A DNA stretch of 64,000 bases. Source: an uncultured Bacteroidales bacterium (GTDB taxonomy: Bacteria; Bacteroidota; Bacteroidia; Bacteroidales; SZUA-534). How positions within the stretch are numbered: position 1 is the stretch's first letter; every line of letters starts with the position of its first letter. Below, one piece after another: positions 16,845 through 26,287 of this stretch. Position numbers and translations under genes: made by a program. The stretch lies in NCBI GenBank assembly GCA_902790595.1, contig CADASL010000011.1, positions 141,255-205,254 of the forward strand. The letters are read 5' to 3'. A model generated the notes under the pieces. The model saw nothing but the letters and a program-made list of their open reading frames with translations, was not told the origin of the DNA and ran no database searches.

Positions 16845-17001
16845 TGGTATGTCCTGACGGACTGAAATTTTATGAATCGCACAGATGACACAGACCCGAT
16901 GGGAACACAGATTTTCGCAGATATGAATTAAAAAAAATAACTCTAAATAGATAAAAACCCGCCGTCAGGCGGTCAACAACAAACACATAAAAAACGCATA
17001 A
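16845..17001. other. Intra-operon gap with a small hairpin
   Basis: 157 nt without a gene between uxaA and the amidohydrolase. It holds dispersed-repeat-like text (GACACAGA, ACAGATTTTCGCAGAT) and a CCGCC-GTCA-GGCGG hairpin at 16959-16972 that is not followed by a T-run on this strand. The six genes may therefore be transcribed as two units. Confidence 0.5.
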
Positions 17002-17931
17002 ATGACTATAATAGACACACATAGCCACCTATGGCTGAAACAGGACACCGTGGTTGACGGGCAGCGGATTTACACCACAAACCGCGGCCGCTCGATGTTT
17101 TTCGATGGCGAGCGCCAAATGCTGCCGCCGTTTATGGCCGACGGACGCAACACCGCTGAAGTTTTCATTGCCAATATGGACTATGCGCAGGTGGGCGCAG
17201 CCGTTGTGGTTCAGGAAGTTATCGACGGTTACCAAAACGATTACCTTGCTGAAGTGGCGCAAAAATACCCCGAACGCTTCTTCGTCTGCGGAATGCCGCG
17301 GCTTGGTTTGGAATCGGTCGAAGCCGAAAAACTGATTACCGCTGACGATATTTTGTGCGATGTCAAAACCTTGTATTCGCGTGGTTTTAAAGGAATTGCT
17401 ATTCCTGGGCACCGCGTCCGCCGTCCGCTGGCCGACCTTCTGCCTGCGATGAAATTTTTGGAAGCGAACCAAATGATTTTCTCGATGTGCCTTGCCGACG
17501 ACGAAAGGCAGATTGCAGAATTTCAGCAACTTATAGCAGAATGTCCGAACTTGAAAATAGCAATTGGGCACTTCGGGCTGGCGACCACCAAAAATTGGAA
17601 AAATCAGATTCTTCTGGCGCGGAACGCTAATGTTTTTATCGAGTCGGGCGGCATTACCTGGCTGTATAACAGCGAGTTCTATCCGTTCCCGTCGGCGGTG
17701 AAGGCCATTCGCGAAGCGGCCGACCTGGTTGGTATCGGCAAACTGATGTGGGGCAGCGACTATCCGCGCACCATTTGCGCCATAACCTATCGAATGTCGT
17801 ACGATTTTGTGCTGAAAACCAACGAGTTGACCGATTCGGAAAAATCGGCCTTCCTTGGCGGAAATGCTGTTAAGTTCTACGGATTCAAGAATTTACCGCA
17901 GTTACCTTACATTAAGAATATGTCGGAATAA
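17002..17931 (+). CDS. Amidohydrolase_2 family lactonase, probable L-galactono-lactonase
   Basis: A 309-aa amidohydrolase-superfamily protein of the COG3618/L-fuconolactonase type. It has the N-terminal HxH metal motif (IIDTHSHLWL), a central histidine in LKIAIGHFGL and the C-terminal aspartate in LMWGSDYPRTI. The family hydrolyses sugar lactones. It lies between uxaA and a zinc dehydrogenase, in an operon with an L-galactose-dehydrogenase-like AKR. The best inference is hydrolysis of L-galactono-lactone to L-galactonate, as in the L-galactose pathway known from Bacteroides vulgatus. An L-fucono-lactone or another hexono-lactone is the alternative. Confidence 0.85.
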   Translation: MTIIDTHSHLWLKQDTVVDGQRIYTTNRGRSMFFDGERQMLPPFMADGRNTAEVFIANMDYAQVGAAVVVQEVIDGYQNDYLAEVAQKYPERFFVCGMPRLGLESVEAEKLITADDILCDVKTLYSRGFKGIAIPGHRVRRPLADLLPAMKFLEANQMIFSMCLADDERQIAEFQQLIAECPNLKIAIGHFGLATTKNWKNQILLARNANVFIESGGITWLYNSEFYPFPSAVKAIREAADLVGIGKLMWGSDYPRTICAITYRMSYDFVLKTNELTDSEKSAFLGGNAVKFYGFKNLPQLPYIKNMSE

Positions 17932-17960
17932 GAAATACCTAAAATTTTAATCGTATAAAT

Positions 17961-18950
17961 ATGAAAGCAATTGAAATTCAAGCACCTGGCAACGTTGCAG
18001 TTGTCGATGTTGAAAAACTGACCGCAAAAAGCGGCGAAGTGCTGCTGAAACTTGACTACGTGGGCTTTTGCGGCTCTGATTTGAACACCTATCGCGGCGG
18101 AAACGCAATGGTGACGTTCCCGCGAATCCCTGGGCACGAAATTGGCGCCACCATTGTTGAACTTGGCAGCGATGTGCCGTCGCAACTCAAAGTGGGACAG
18201 ACGGTTACCGTCAATCCTTACACCAACTGCGGACATTGTGCGTCGTGCCGCCGCGGTCGTGTGAATGCCTGCGAAAACAACGAAACGCTTGGCGTTCAGC
18301 GCAATGGCGCGATGCAGGAATTTATCAGCCTTCCGTGGCAGAAAATCATTCCGTGTGGCTCGGTTTCGGTGCGCGATGCGGCCCTGATTGAGCCGATGAG
18401 CGTTGGTTTTCACGCTGTCGACCGTGGCCGAGTGACTGATACTGACACAGTTATGGTAATCGGCTGCGGAATGGTCGGTCTAGGCGCAGTGGTGCGTGCC
18501 GTGATGCGCGGCGCAACCGTCATTGCCGCCGACCTTGACGACGAGAAACTTGCCATTGCCCGTCAACTTGGCGCCACCTACACCTACAACACCGCCACCG
18601 AGTGGAATCTGCCCACGCCCGACGTTGTGATTGAAGCCGTCGGCGCCGCGCCCACCTATCAGTTGGCGGTCAACCGCGTGGCTTTCACGGGGCGCATTGT
18701 CTGCATTGGCTATGCCAAAGCCGATATTTCACTGACTACTAGCCTGTTTGTAAAAAAAGAACTCGACATTATGGGCTCGCGTAACGCTAATCCGTCTGAT
18801 TTTGAGGCAGTTATCAAATATCTAACAAACTCGGGCGCACCCGTCGAGAAGTTTATCAGCCGAATAATTGAGCCGCAGCAATCCGCCGAAGCGCTGAAAA
18901 CCTGGGCCGAAGCACCAGGCAAGGTCTTTAGAATACTTGTGAAATGGTAG
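17961..18950 (+). CDS. Zinc-dependent MDR dehydrogenase, probable L-galactonate 5-dehydrogenase
   Basis: A 329-aa medium-chain dehydrogenase. Catalytic zinc ligands are in FCGSD and PGHE. A four-cysteine structural zinc site is in NCGHCASCRRGRVNACEN, and the NAD-binding glycine motif is VIGCGMVGLG. It resembles sorbitol/galactitol-phosphate/L-idonate-type dehydrogenases. In this operon the missing step is oxidation of L-galactonate to D-tagaturonate, the reaction of E. coli LgoD and of the L-galactose pathway described in Bacteroides vulgatus, and this gene is placed exactly for that. The substrate is inferred from context; the enzyme class is directly supported. Confidence 0.85.
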   Translation: MKAIEIQAPGNVAVVDVEKLTAKSGEVLLKLDYVGFCGSDLNTYRGGNAMVTFPRIPGHEIGATIVELGSDVPSQLKVGQTVTVNPYTNCGHCASCRRGRVNACENNETLGVQRNGAMQEFISLPWQKIIPCGSVSVRDAALIEPMSVGFHAVDRGRVTDTDTVMVIGCGMVGLGAVVRAVMRGATVIAADLDDEKLAIARQLGATYTYNTATEWNLPTPDVVIEAVGAAPTYQLAVNRVAFTGRIVCIGYAKADISLTTSLFVKKELDIMGSRNANPSDFEAVIKYLTNSGAPVEKFISRIIEPQQSAEALKTWAEAPGKVFRILVKW

Positions 18951-19008
18951 ATAATCAGTAATATACAACTTAAAACTTCTAAAACTTAAAACTTATAACC
19001 ACTAATAA

Positions 19009-19956
19009 ATGGAACAGAGAAATCTTGGAAAAACGGGCCTGAAGTTGTCGGCTTTAGGCTTTGGCGCGTCGAGTTTGGGCGGCGTTTTCCACTCGCTGAA
19101 CGAAGCCGACGGCATTCGCGCGGTGCACACTGCGGTTGAGAACGGAATCAACTTTATCGATGTGTCGCCCTACTATGGCCACCTGAAGGCGGAAATGGTT
19201 CTGGGAAAGGCACTTAAAGAGATTCCGCGCGACAATTTCATTCTTTCGACAAAGGTCGGCCGCTACGGAAAAGACGGCGTGAACACGTGGGATTATTCCG
19301 CCAAACGCGCCCACGACAGTGTTTTTGAGAGTATGGAACGGCTCGGCGTCGATTATATCGACCTGATTAACGTCCACGATATTGAGTTTCAAACTGCTCT
19401 GCCTGGCGGTCTGCAAAAGATTGTCGATGAGACACTTCCTGCTCTTGTCGAACTTCGAGAGAAGGGCGTTGTGGGGCACGTTGGCATTACCGATTTGCAA
19501 CTCGAGAACCTGAAATGGGTTGTCGAGCACTCGCCCGAAGGCACGGTTGAGAGCGTTCTGAACTTCTGCCACTATTGCCTTTGCGATGACAAACTTGTTG
19601 ATTTTCTTGACTTTTTCGAAAGCCGTGGCATAGGTGTCATCAATGCGAGTCCGCTGTCGATGGGCCTTTTGACAATGCGCGGCGCACCCGACTGGCACCC
19701 TGCACCAAAAGCCCTACGAGATGCTTGTGCTGAAGCGGCAAAATACTGCGATTCAATCGATTATCCTATCGAAAAACTCGCAATGCAGTATAGCCTTGGC
19801 AACAATCGGATAGCTTCGAACCTATTCTCGACAACCAATCCGCAGAACGTTCTGAAAAACATCGATTTTGTCAGTGAACAGGCTGATGCTGAAGTTGTTG
19901 CAAAGGTTCGAGAAATCATCGGCGACCAATTCCGCGTAAGCTGGAAAAACTCTTAA
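19009..19956 (+). CDS. Aldo/keto reductase, L-galactose dehydrogenase-like
   Basis: A 315-aa NAD(P)-dependent AKR. The TIM-barrel catalytic tetrad is visible: Asp in INFIDVSPYYG with its Tyr, Lys in ILSTKVGRYG, and His in NVHDIEF. Segments SPYYG, HDIEF, FCHYCL and ASPLSMGLLT.RGAPDWHPAP correspond closely to plant-type L-galactose dehydrogenase. The expected reaction is oxidation of L-galactose (possibly L-fucose) at C1 to the lactone used by the amidohydrolase two genes upstream. It is followed by a FucP transporter, which supports uptake and oxidation of a free 6-deoxy- or L-hexose. Confidence 0.87.
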   Translation: MEQRNLGKTGLKLSALGFGASSLGGVFHSLNEADGIRAVHTAVENGINFIDVSPYYGHLKAEMVLGKALKEIPRDNFILSTKVGRYGKDGVNTWDYSAKRAHDSVFESMERLGVDYIDLINVHDIEFQTALPGGLQKIVDETLPALVELREKGVVGHVGITDLQLENLKWVVEHSPEGTVESVLNFCHYCLCDDKLVDFLDFFESRGIGVINASPLSMGLLTMRGAPDWHPAPKALRDACAEAAKYCDSIDYPIEKLAMQYSLGNNRIASNLFSTTNPQNVLKNIDFVSEQADAEVVAKVREIIGDQFRVSWKNS

Positions 19957-19989
19957 AACCGCATAATAACCACTAAAACCACACATAAA

Positions 19990-21249
19990 ATGAAGACAAT
20001 AGAGAAAAAGTATTTGATGCCGTTCAGCCTTGTGACGCTTCTGTTTCTGCTTTGGGGAATGGCTAACAATATGACAGACACGCTGTTAAGTGCATTCAAG
20101 CGCATAATGTCGATGACCGACACGCAGACGTCGCTCATTCAGTTTGCGTTCTACGGCTCGTATTTCTGTTTTGCGCTTCCTGCGGCGCTGTTCATTCGCA
20201 AATACAGTTACAAAAGCGGTGTCATTCTGGGCCTTGTGCTCTACGCCGCTGGCGCCATTCTGTTTTTCCCCGCGTCGAAAGCCGCTTCCTACGCTTTCTA
20301 CCTGATAGCCATATACATACTGGCTGGTGGATGCTCAATTTTGGAAACCACGGCCAATCCGTACATTCTGTCGATGGGCTCGCCCGAAACAGCCACCCGC
20401 CGATTGAATATCGCTCAAGCTTTCAATCCGTTAGGCTCGATAACTGGCATTCTGATGAGTCAGTTTTTCATCCTTTCGCAACTGTCGAGCGCCACAGCAT
20501 CCGACCGCGCCGCAATGTCCGCCGCCGACCTTTCCGCAATGCAGTCGCACGAGCTGAACGCCATCACAGGCACCTATATGACGCTCGGTTTTGTGCTTCT
20601 GGTGATTATGGTTGTGATGCTTTTGGTTCGTATGCCCGAAGGCAGCGACAACAGCCACGACAGCGTGCTCGATTCGTTTAAACGATTGATTAAGAATAAG
20701 AAATACGTGTTCGGCGTTGTTGCGCAATTCTTCTATGTCGGCGCGCAAATCTGCGTTTGGTCGTTCACCATCCGCATTGTGATGCAGGAACTCGGCCTGC
20801 TCGAAGCCGATGCCGCAACCATCTATCTGTTTAGTATTATTGGATTTAGCGCGGCGCGATTCATCTTCACTTGGCTGATGAAATGGATTCAGCCGTCGAG
20901 ACTTCTGCTTTGGGCTTCGGCCGCCGATATTGTTCTGTGTCTGATAGTTGCGTTGTGCAGCGGCACAGGCGCGGTCTGCATTGCGGCGCTCATCGGCGTT
21001 AGTTTCTTTATGTCGCTGATGTTCCCAACCATCTACGGAATCGCGCTCGAAAACGTCGGCCAAGATGCCAAAATTGGTGCTTCAGGCTTGATAATGGCCA
21101 TTTTAGGCGGTGCGCTTCTTCCCCCGCTTCAGGGTGCAATTTCCGACGCAACAAACATCAACATCTCGTATCTGGTGCCGATGGTGTGCTTTGTGGTGGT
21201 GCTGATGTTCTCGATTTCGGTGGTGAAGGGCAATAAGTGTCGCAGCTAA
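19990..21249 (+). CDS. fucP: FucP-type sugar:proton symporter
   Basis: A 419-aa major facilitator superfamily protein with 12 hydrophobic segments, in the FHS (FucP) subfamily. It begins with a basic residue run and LVTLLFLLWGMANNMTDTLLS and has the typical QFAFYGSYFCFALPAALFIRKYSYKSG, GGCSILETTANPYI and RLNIAQAFNPLGSI motifs. It imports L-fucose, L-galactose or a related sugar with protons across the inner membrane. It is the last gene of the operon, followed by a terminator. The substrate assignment to L-galactose rests on the operon. Confidence 0.88.
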   Translation: MKTIEKKYLMPFSLVTLLFLLWGMANNMTDTLLSAFKRIMSMTDTQTSLIQFAFYGSYFCFALPAALFIRKYSYKSGVILGLVLYAAGAILFFPASKAASYAFYLIAIYILAGGCSILETTANPYILSMGSPETATRRLNIAQAFNPLGSITGILMSQFFILSQLSSATASDRAAMSAADLSAMQSHELNAITGTYMTLGFVLLVIMVVMLLVRMPEGSDNSHDSVLDSFKRLIKNKKYVFGVVAQFFYVGAQICVWSFTIRIVMQELGLLEADAATIYLFSIIGFSAARFIFTWLMKWIQPSRLLLWASAADIVLCLIVALCSGTGAVCIAALIGVSFFMSLMFPTIYGIALENVGQDAKIGASGLIMAILGGALLPPLQGAISDATNINISYLVPMVCFVVVLMFSISVVKGNKCRS

Positions 21250-21273
21250 TTTATTTTTAGATAGTTAATTAAG

Positions 21274-21317
21274 AATCCGCTCTGGAATGCGGTTGGCATT
21301 TCGGAGCGGATTTTTAT
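21274..21317 (+). terminator. Terminator after the L-galactose/uronate operon
   Basis: AATCCGCTC (21274-21282) pairs with GAGCGGATT (21304-21312), followed by TTTAT. It lies between convergent genes. Confidence 0.8.
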
Positions 21318-21344
21318 TTCGATAATAAACATCAAAAAATCAAG

Positions 21345-23633
21345 TCACCGCTTCAGCACCCTGAACGTGAACGTTTGGCAACCCATCAGCCCTGCGCCGT
21401 CGATAGCCTCAACAATGCCGACAAACTCGGTGTTTAGGTCGGAAGCGGCGAAGGGGATTTCGGCCACGCCGTTCTCGTCGGTCACAACGGCGGGACGCCA
21501 TTGCAGCAGGTTGCGCGGGTCGGGCGCCGACGAAGCCAGGTCGAATTTGTCGGGCTCGTAGAACTCGCGTTTAGTGTAGTAGCCTTGCGCCCTCGACAAC
21601 CCGTACATTTTCATCAATTGCTCATCAGTATATGTCCGTTTAGGGTAAACAATTTGCATCATGTTGTAGAATACACCACATTCACGCCCAACGCCATCAA
21701 TATATGTATGTACCTTCAACACCGTATATTCCTTACCAGGAATGGGTTTTCCTATTTTCCCTGTACAATAGTTGCTTTCAGGATGTGCTGTAAAATCTGG
21801 ATAATAATCATTAAGAATAAACAAAGTATCGGTAAAATCATTCTGATTAACATGGAAACAAACCCATTCAGGCCCCATACCCTCCACATTCGCCAAACTA
21901 TCCAAAAATCCCGTCACTTTGTCGCGTTGGACCTTGCTCCGCTTTGCCTTGACAACCACGTCATCCAAAAGAATCACCTTGTCGTCGCTGAAAAGAAACT
22001 GCTCGCCGTTATCTGTCTCAAGAATGTGATTTTGAGATAGATAGCGCGGGCGATTGAGCCGATATGCGTTGATTGTGTCGAATGGGTTGATAATTGGAGT
22101 TTTTGCTTTGTATTTATCTGTTAACAAGTGTTTTAGATAGATACGTCCTGGCATTCTCCGCATTAGTTGCGGGTCAATCTCAAATCCGCCCAACGTATCG
22201 GTCAATATAGTACAAGAATCGCCATTGGACGAAAATAGACTGATAACCTGCATTTTAGAACCAGGCTCGCGCCGAGTTGTCAGCATTCCGCTAACGCCAT
22301 CGGTGAGCAGCGGTTGGGTGGCCAACAGCACGCTGTCCCAGACATATCGGCGCCAGCCTTGCGTCAGAAGCAGAAGGTCGAGAGCCGCGAGACGGTCAGC
22401 GTTTTGAGTATCAAAATAATAGGTCGGATTAAAAACGTTGCCGCGAATCTGCTCCGAAAGATAGCAGTGCGACAGAATGTTCTCGTGGCCAGGCTGATAG
22501 ACATATGCTTTGTCGAAAATGCTCACCGCCAGTTCGGCGCGGATTGGGCGGCCAGCCGAATCGGTAACTTGCAGACGCACAGTGCCTATGTCGCGACAGA
22601 AGTAGCGCTCGCTGTTGGTGGTTGCCGTAATGTTCAGGCGCGCGTCGGGGTTTACGTACACCAGGCGCTCGGCCACGGGGCGGTCACCGTCGAATAGTGT
22701 TATTTCCGCGATTCCCTGCATCGTGAACACATTCCGCGGAAGCCTGATAATCTGCCGCCCGCAGACCGTTCCTTCGGCATCGCCGCAAGGCATTCCGTTC
22801 TGTTTTGCAACAATTTTGAACGGGTGCAATGCTGAGTCGGGTGCCGAAATCAGCAGCATCAATCCAGTTTGATTGTTGCGCACAACTCTGAGCGTCAGTC
22901 CGTTGCGCTCGATTTTAGGAAAATCAAACTCTCGTCCGTCGGACAGAACAATCTTGTATTTTCTGCCCAATTGCGGCGTAACAGAAAACTGTCCCATTCC
23001 ATCGTGCAGACATTGAATTTCAGCAATTTCGCGGTCATCTTCCAGCACTTTTCCCGTAACTTCCTCGGGAAAGCCGTTGCCATAAGTCGCTTTGAAAGCC
23101 ACCACCGAGTTGACGCCATAAATCAGGCTGCCGCCTTCGGGGAACAAATCGAAACGGTGCGTGTCGGTGCGCCGTTGAACGGAATCGTCGCGAACGGCTT
23201 TGGCTGTAATTGCGTCCATCTGCGCCACTCGCTCCACAACACGAATCCTCCGCGGACGAAGAGCCTGCGCCGTGTCGGCAGTGAACGACGAGCGGGTGTA
23301 GCCTTCCAAGAAATACTCGCCCTGCGGCCAATCGGTGCCAACATAAATATGACCGTCGCCGCATCCGCCCAAGAGCGGGTACTTCTCGCTCCAGACAACG
23401 CTGTCGGCCGCCGAACGCACCTGAAGGTAGAGCGTTTGGCTTCGGTCGGACAAGGCAAATGTCTGACGGTCCATCAGATAGGCCTTGAACCACAAATCCT
23501 CGCCAGTTTCGGCAATCTCCTTGCTCGGCAGAATGTAGACGAAGTCTTGCGTTTGCGCTGCGGCGGTCGCAAATTGAAGTGCTGCAAAAAAGGTCAAAAT
23601 TGGTAAGCGAAGCGCAACCCGTGGAAAATCCAA
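21345..23633 (-). CDS. Large MG2-like secreted/surface protein
   Basis: A Bacteroidota surface-protein type: extracellular beta-sandwich domains resembling alpha-2-macroglobulin MG2 (DLWFKAYLMDRQTF, LYLQVRSAADSVVWSEKYPL) followed by a TonB-plug-like and carboxypeptidase-regulatory-like region. TTG 23633 gives a clean signal peptide (MDFPRVALRLPILTFF..ATAAA-Q) and 762 residues. The frame is also open to an ATG at 23795, but those 54 codons run through an intergenic repeat (23640-23775) and encode an uncharacteristic basic stretch, so I do not believe they are coding. It is the last gene of the MacA/permease operon, 188 nt behind the third permease. Function unknown; a role in envelope peptide export or uptake is inferred. 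Confidence 0.78.
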   Translation of the reverse strand: MDFPRVALRLPILTFFAALQFATAAAQTQDFVYILPSKEIAETGEDLWFKAYLMDRQTFALSDRSQTLYLQVRSAADSVVWSEKYPLLGGCGDGHIYVGTDWPQGEYFLEGYTRSSFTADTAQALRPRRIRVVERVAQMDAITAKAVRDDSVQRRTDTHRFDLFPEGGSLIYGVNSVVAFKATYGNGFPEEVTGKVLEDDREIAEIQCLHDGMGQFSVTPQLGRKYKIVLSDGREFDFPKIERNGLTLRVVRNNQTGLMLLISAPDSALHPFKIVAKQNGMPCGDAEGTVCGRQIIRLPRNVFTMQGIAEITLFDGDRPVAERLVYVNPDARLNITATTNSERYFCRDIGTVRLQVTDSAGRPIRAELAVSIFDKAYVYQPGHENILSHCYLSEQIRGNVFNPTYYFDTQNADRLAALDLLLLTQGWRRYVWDSVLLATQPLLTDGVSGMLTTRREPGSKMQVISLFSSNGDSCTILTDTLGGFEIDPQLMRRMPGRIYLKHLLTDKYKAKTPIINPFDTINAYRLNRPRYLSQNHILETDNGEQFLFSDDKVILLDDVVVKAKRSKVQRDKVTGFLDSLANVEGMGPEWVCFHVNQNDFTDTLFILNDYYPDFTAHPESNYCTGKIGKPIPGKEYTVLKVHTYIDGVGRECGVFYNMMQIVYPKRTYTDEQLMKMYGLSRAQGYYTKREFYEPDKFDLASSAPDPRNLLQWRPAVVTDENGVAEIPFAASDLNTEFVGIVEAIDGAGLMGCQTFTFRVLKR

Positions 23634-23639
23634 ACTATG

Positions 23640-23775
23640 GAAACCAGTCTGAAAGACTGAACCTTTGTAAGGTTCAATCTTCCAGATTGTTGCCTCGGTT
23701 GCGTTGTAACCGGCGGCTGCGCTGCGCTTGCGGCCGGTTATGCAAATCACGTCTTTCAGACGTTCATATATATTG
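23640..23775. repeat. Composite intergenic inverted-repeat element
   Basis: Consecutive hairpins: CAGTCT-gaa-AGACTG (23646-23660), GAACCTT-tgt-AAGGTTC just after it, and a GC-rich AACCGG...CCGGTT stem, ending with GTCTTTCAGAC-like sequence. This looks like a dispersed noncoding repeat rather than protein-coding sequence. Confidence 0.6.
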
Positions 23776-23821
23776 AGTTTGTTAGTCATTTTCAAAATCC
23801 TAACTCCTAAATCCTAACTAA

Positions 23822-26137
23822 TCACTCCTTCTTCAACTCCACCGCAGGGTTGGCCTTTGCAGCCTTGAGCGTTTGCGAGAGAACGGCAAGGAACGATATT
23901 GCAAGGGCTATGACGGCCGCCACGGCGAAAACCCAGCCGTAGCCGTCGATACGGTAGTAGAACTGCATTAAATACCTTTGAGCGAGCACGATAGCAATTG
24001 GTATGCCAATCAGAATGGCTATGCCGACAAGCACCATATACTCACGCACAGCGCGGCGCGCCTCGGTTGCCACGGTGCCGCCGAAAACCTTGCGCACGGC
24101 AATGTTGCGAGTCTGCAGGCCGACGTAGTAGGCGCTCATCGCCACCAGGCCCAAAAGCGATATGAGCGTGGCAAGCAGCATAAACAACTCTATCAGACTT
24201 ATGAAATTGCGGGTTGCAATCATATCGCGCTCAATCAGTTCGGGAACGTAACCGAACATATCGGCAATGCTGTAGTCGCCAGTCTGCTGAAGGCTCACCT
24301 CTTCGGCAACTTTCTGCAAGTCAGCGCGCACCTCGGCATCGAACCGATTCAGTTTCAGTATGACTGACGGCTGATTGCTGTATCTGCCAGCCACCAGTAT
24401 CAGCCCAACCTGATTACCAGCCACTTTCGACGGGTCGGCCACGGCATAGTCGTTAATGATTCCCGCAACCTGGACATCGTTGCTCCAGTATTTGGGCAGG
24501 TTTCGCGGCATTGTCGGATTATCGTAGTCGAGTTCGAAAACACGCGCCGCCGACTCGGTGAGCCACACACCGATTCCGCCAGGCACCTGAAAATCGCGCA
24601 CAATGCCGAAATGGAACATATCGAAGGCTTCTTTTTCGCACACAAACGACCCAACATCAATTCTTTGGCCGTCGTCGGTGATTGCGGTGGTCTGCATATA
24701 CCTGCGCCCTGGATAACTTGTCGAGTATGCAATCTTGTCGACGTATGGCTTGGCGGCAAGTTGGTCGTAGCCAACTGTTTGGCACGAAATGAAGTATAGA
24801 CCGTCGACATCGGCGCCAAGCGGCATATTCTGCAAATGGTTGTACTGCAACTCCATTATCACGGCAAGTGATATGAGCGCAACGGTGATAATGTTCTGAA
24901 TGACAATAAAAACGCGTGAGAAGACGTTTTTCGTCTGGCGGCGCTGCTCGCCCTTTATGACGGCTACAGAATTGTAACTCAACGTGATAGCGGCAGGAAT
25001 GGCGCCCGACACAAGTCCGACAATCAGCGCAAGCGCAATGTAGAGCGCAATGTAGGCTGGCGAGAAGGCAATGTCGAGCCCGATTTCGCCCGCCGCATAT
25101 CGGTTGAAGACTGGCACAAACGCCTTGGCAAGCACTGCGGCCAGCACAACGCACGCGCTGGTAAACAGCACTGCCTCAACAATATATCGGCGGAAGACCG
25201 CACCGCGCTGCTCGCCCAAAGCCAGGCGTATGGCCATCTCCTTGGCCCGTTTGCCTGCGAGCGCCACGCTCAGATTTATGTAGTTGAAAAGCGCCGACAC
25301 CAGCAGAAGGATTCCGACGGCTATCAGCGCGTAAACCATTGTCAGATTGCCCCACTTGATAGCGTTGCAGCGGTTTCGCGGCGAAAAATAGATTTCTTTG
25401 AAAGGCATCGTCAGCCGAAAATCGGAATACCGCCAACTCTGCTGGCTCCAAGCCAATTCGCGCCGCACAACGGTGTCAATCAGCGTTCGGACAGCCTCGT
25501 GGTCGGCGCCTTCGCGAAAGCGGATTAGGGCAAGGTCGAGCCAGTAAGCCTGGCCGTCAGAGTTGTTGACATCGGGTCCCGCAAGGGCTCTGTAAATGTC
25601 GTTTCGACGCAGAATTGAACGCTTGCCGAAGCGGATAATGCCGCCAATGGTGCAGGTGTCCTGTGTGACAATAATGGTTCTTCCAACAGGGTCGATATTG
25701 GGCGATATTTTTCTTGCAAACGCCTCATCGAGAAGCACTTGGTTGCGGTCGTTAAGAACGTCTTTCGTACCTGAAACGAACTCGACGGGGAAAAAGTCGA
25801 AAATAACGGGGTCAACCTCGCATAAATCTTGATAGCCGATAATCTTTTCCCCGTCATATTCAACTTCCGCTCCGCGGCAACCGATTCTGCCAGCCGCCTC
25901 AACATCGGGCACCCGGTCGAGCACAATGGCCACCTCGCCATTAAATGGGTTCAAGTCTTCGCGGCCAACGTTGAGCGAGTAGAGCCGTTGGTAGTCGTTG
26001 GCCTCGCGCGTGACGGCAAACTGCTGCCAGGTGTAGCACGATATCACAATCACAAACGCCAAACTCACAATAAGCCCCAAAGCCTCGATTGCCGTGTACG
26101 ACTTGTTGCGCGATAGGAATTTCAGGTAACTTTTCAT
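23822..26137 (-). CDS. FtsX/MacB-type ABC transporter permease (third of three)
   Basis: A 771-aa permease with two FtsX-like units. TM1 is at about 20-40 (IEALGLIVSLAFVIVISCY), followed by a large MacB-type periplasmic domain, three TM helices around 280-400, then a second periplasmic domain and three C-terminal TM helices ending AKANPAVELKKE. It follows the second permease after 150 nt of repeat-like spacer. The first 40 residues and the DNA encoding them are almost identical to the first permease (28765-31143), while the rest has diverged. With the LolD-like ATPase and MacA-like adaptor it should form an envelope efflux or lipoprotein-type transporter. Confidence 0.88.
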   Translation of the reverse strand: MKSYLKFLSRNKSYTAIEALGLIVSLAFVIVISCYTWQQFAVTREANDYQRLYSLNVGREDLNPFNGEVAIVLDRVPDVEAAGRIGCRGAEVEYDGEKIIGYQDLCEVDPVIFDFFPVEFVSGTKDVLNDRNQVLLDEAFARKISPNIDPVGRTIIVTQDTCTIGGIIRFGKRSILRRNDIYRALAGPDVNNSDGQAYWLDLALIRFREGADHEAVRTLIDTVVRRELAWSQQSWRYSDFRLTMPFKEIYFSPRNRCNAIKWGNLTMVYALIAVGILLLVSALFNYINLSVALAGKRAKEMAIRLALGEQRGAVFRRYIVEAVLFTSACVVLAAVLAKAFVPVFNRYAAGEIGLDIAFSPAYIALYIALALIVGLVSGAIPAAITLSYNSVAVIKGEQRRQTKNVFSRVFIVIQNIITVALISLAVIMELQYNHLQNMPLGADVDGLYFISCQTVGYDQLAAKPYVDKIAYSTSYPGRRYMQTTAITDDGQRIDVGSFVCEKEAFDMFHFGIVRDFQVPGGIGVWLTESAARVFELDYDNPTMPRNLPKYWSNDVQVAGIINDYAVADPSKVAGNQVGLILVAGRYSNQPSVILKLNRFDAEVRADLQKVAEEVSLQQTGDYSIADMFGYVPELIERDMIATRNFISLIELFMLLATLISLLGLVAMSAYYVGLQTRNIAVRKVFGGTVATEARRAVREYMVLVGIAILIGIPIAIVLAQRYLMQFYYRIDGYGWVFAVAAVIALAISFLAVLSQTLKAAKANPAVELKKE

Positions 26138-26287
26138 TTCGGTAAAAGTTTAGAAGGTTTTGACTTCAGACAACAGACCAATGCCCGTTATAATCCATTA
26201 ACTGTAAGCCAACCTCATTTTTCATTTTTAATTGTTCATTGTTAATTCTTTCATTGTCTTTAGTCTGACGTCTGTTGACCGTTGTCT
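26138..26287. other. Spacer between permeases with dispersed-repeat text
   Basis: 150 nt with no gene. Contains AATTGTTCATTGTTAATTCTTTC and GTCTGACGTCTG-type words also seen at 31200-31290, 36840-36890 and 46870-46900. Confidence 0.5.
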
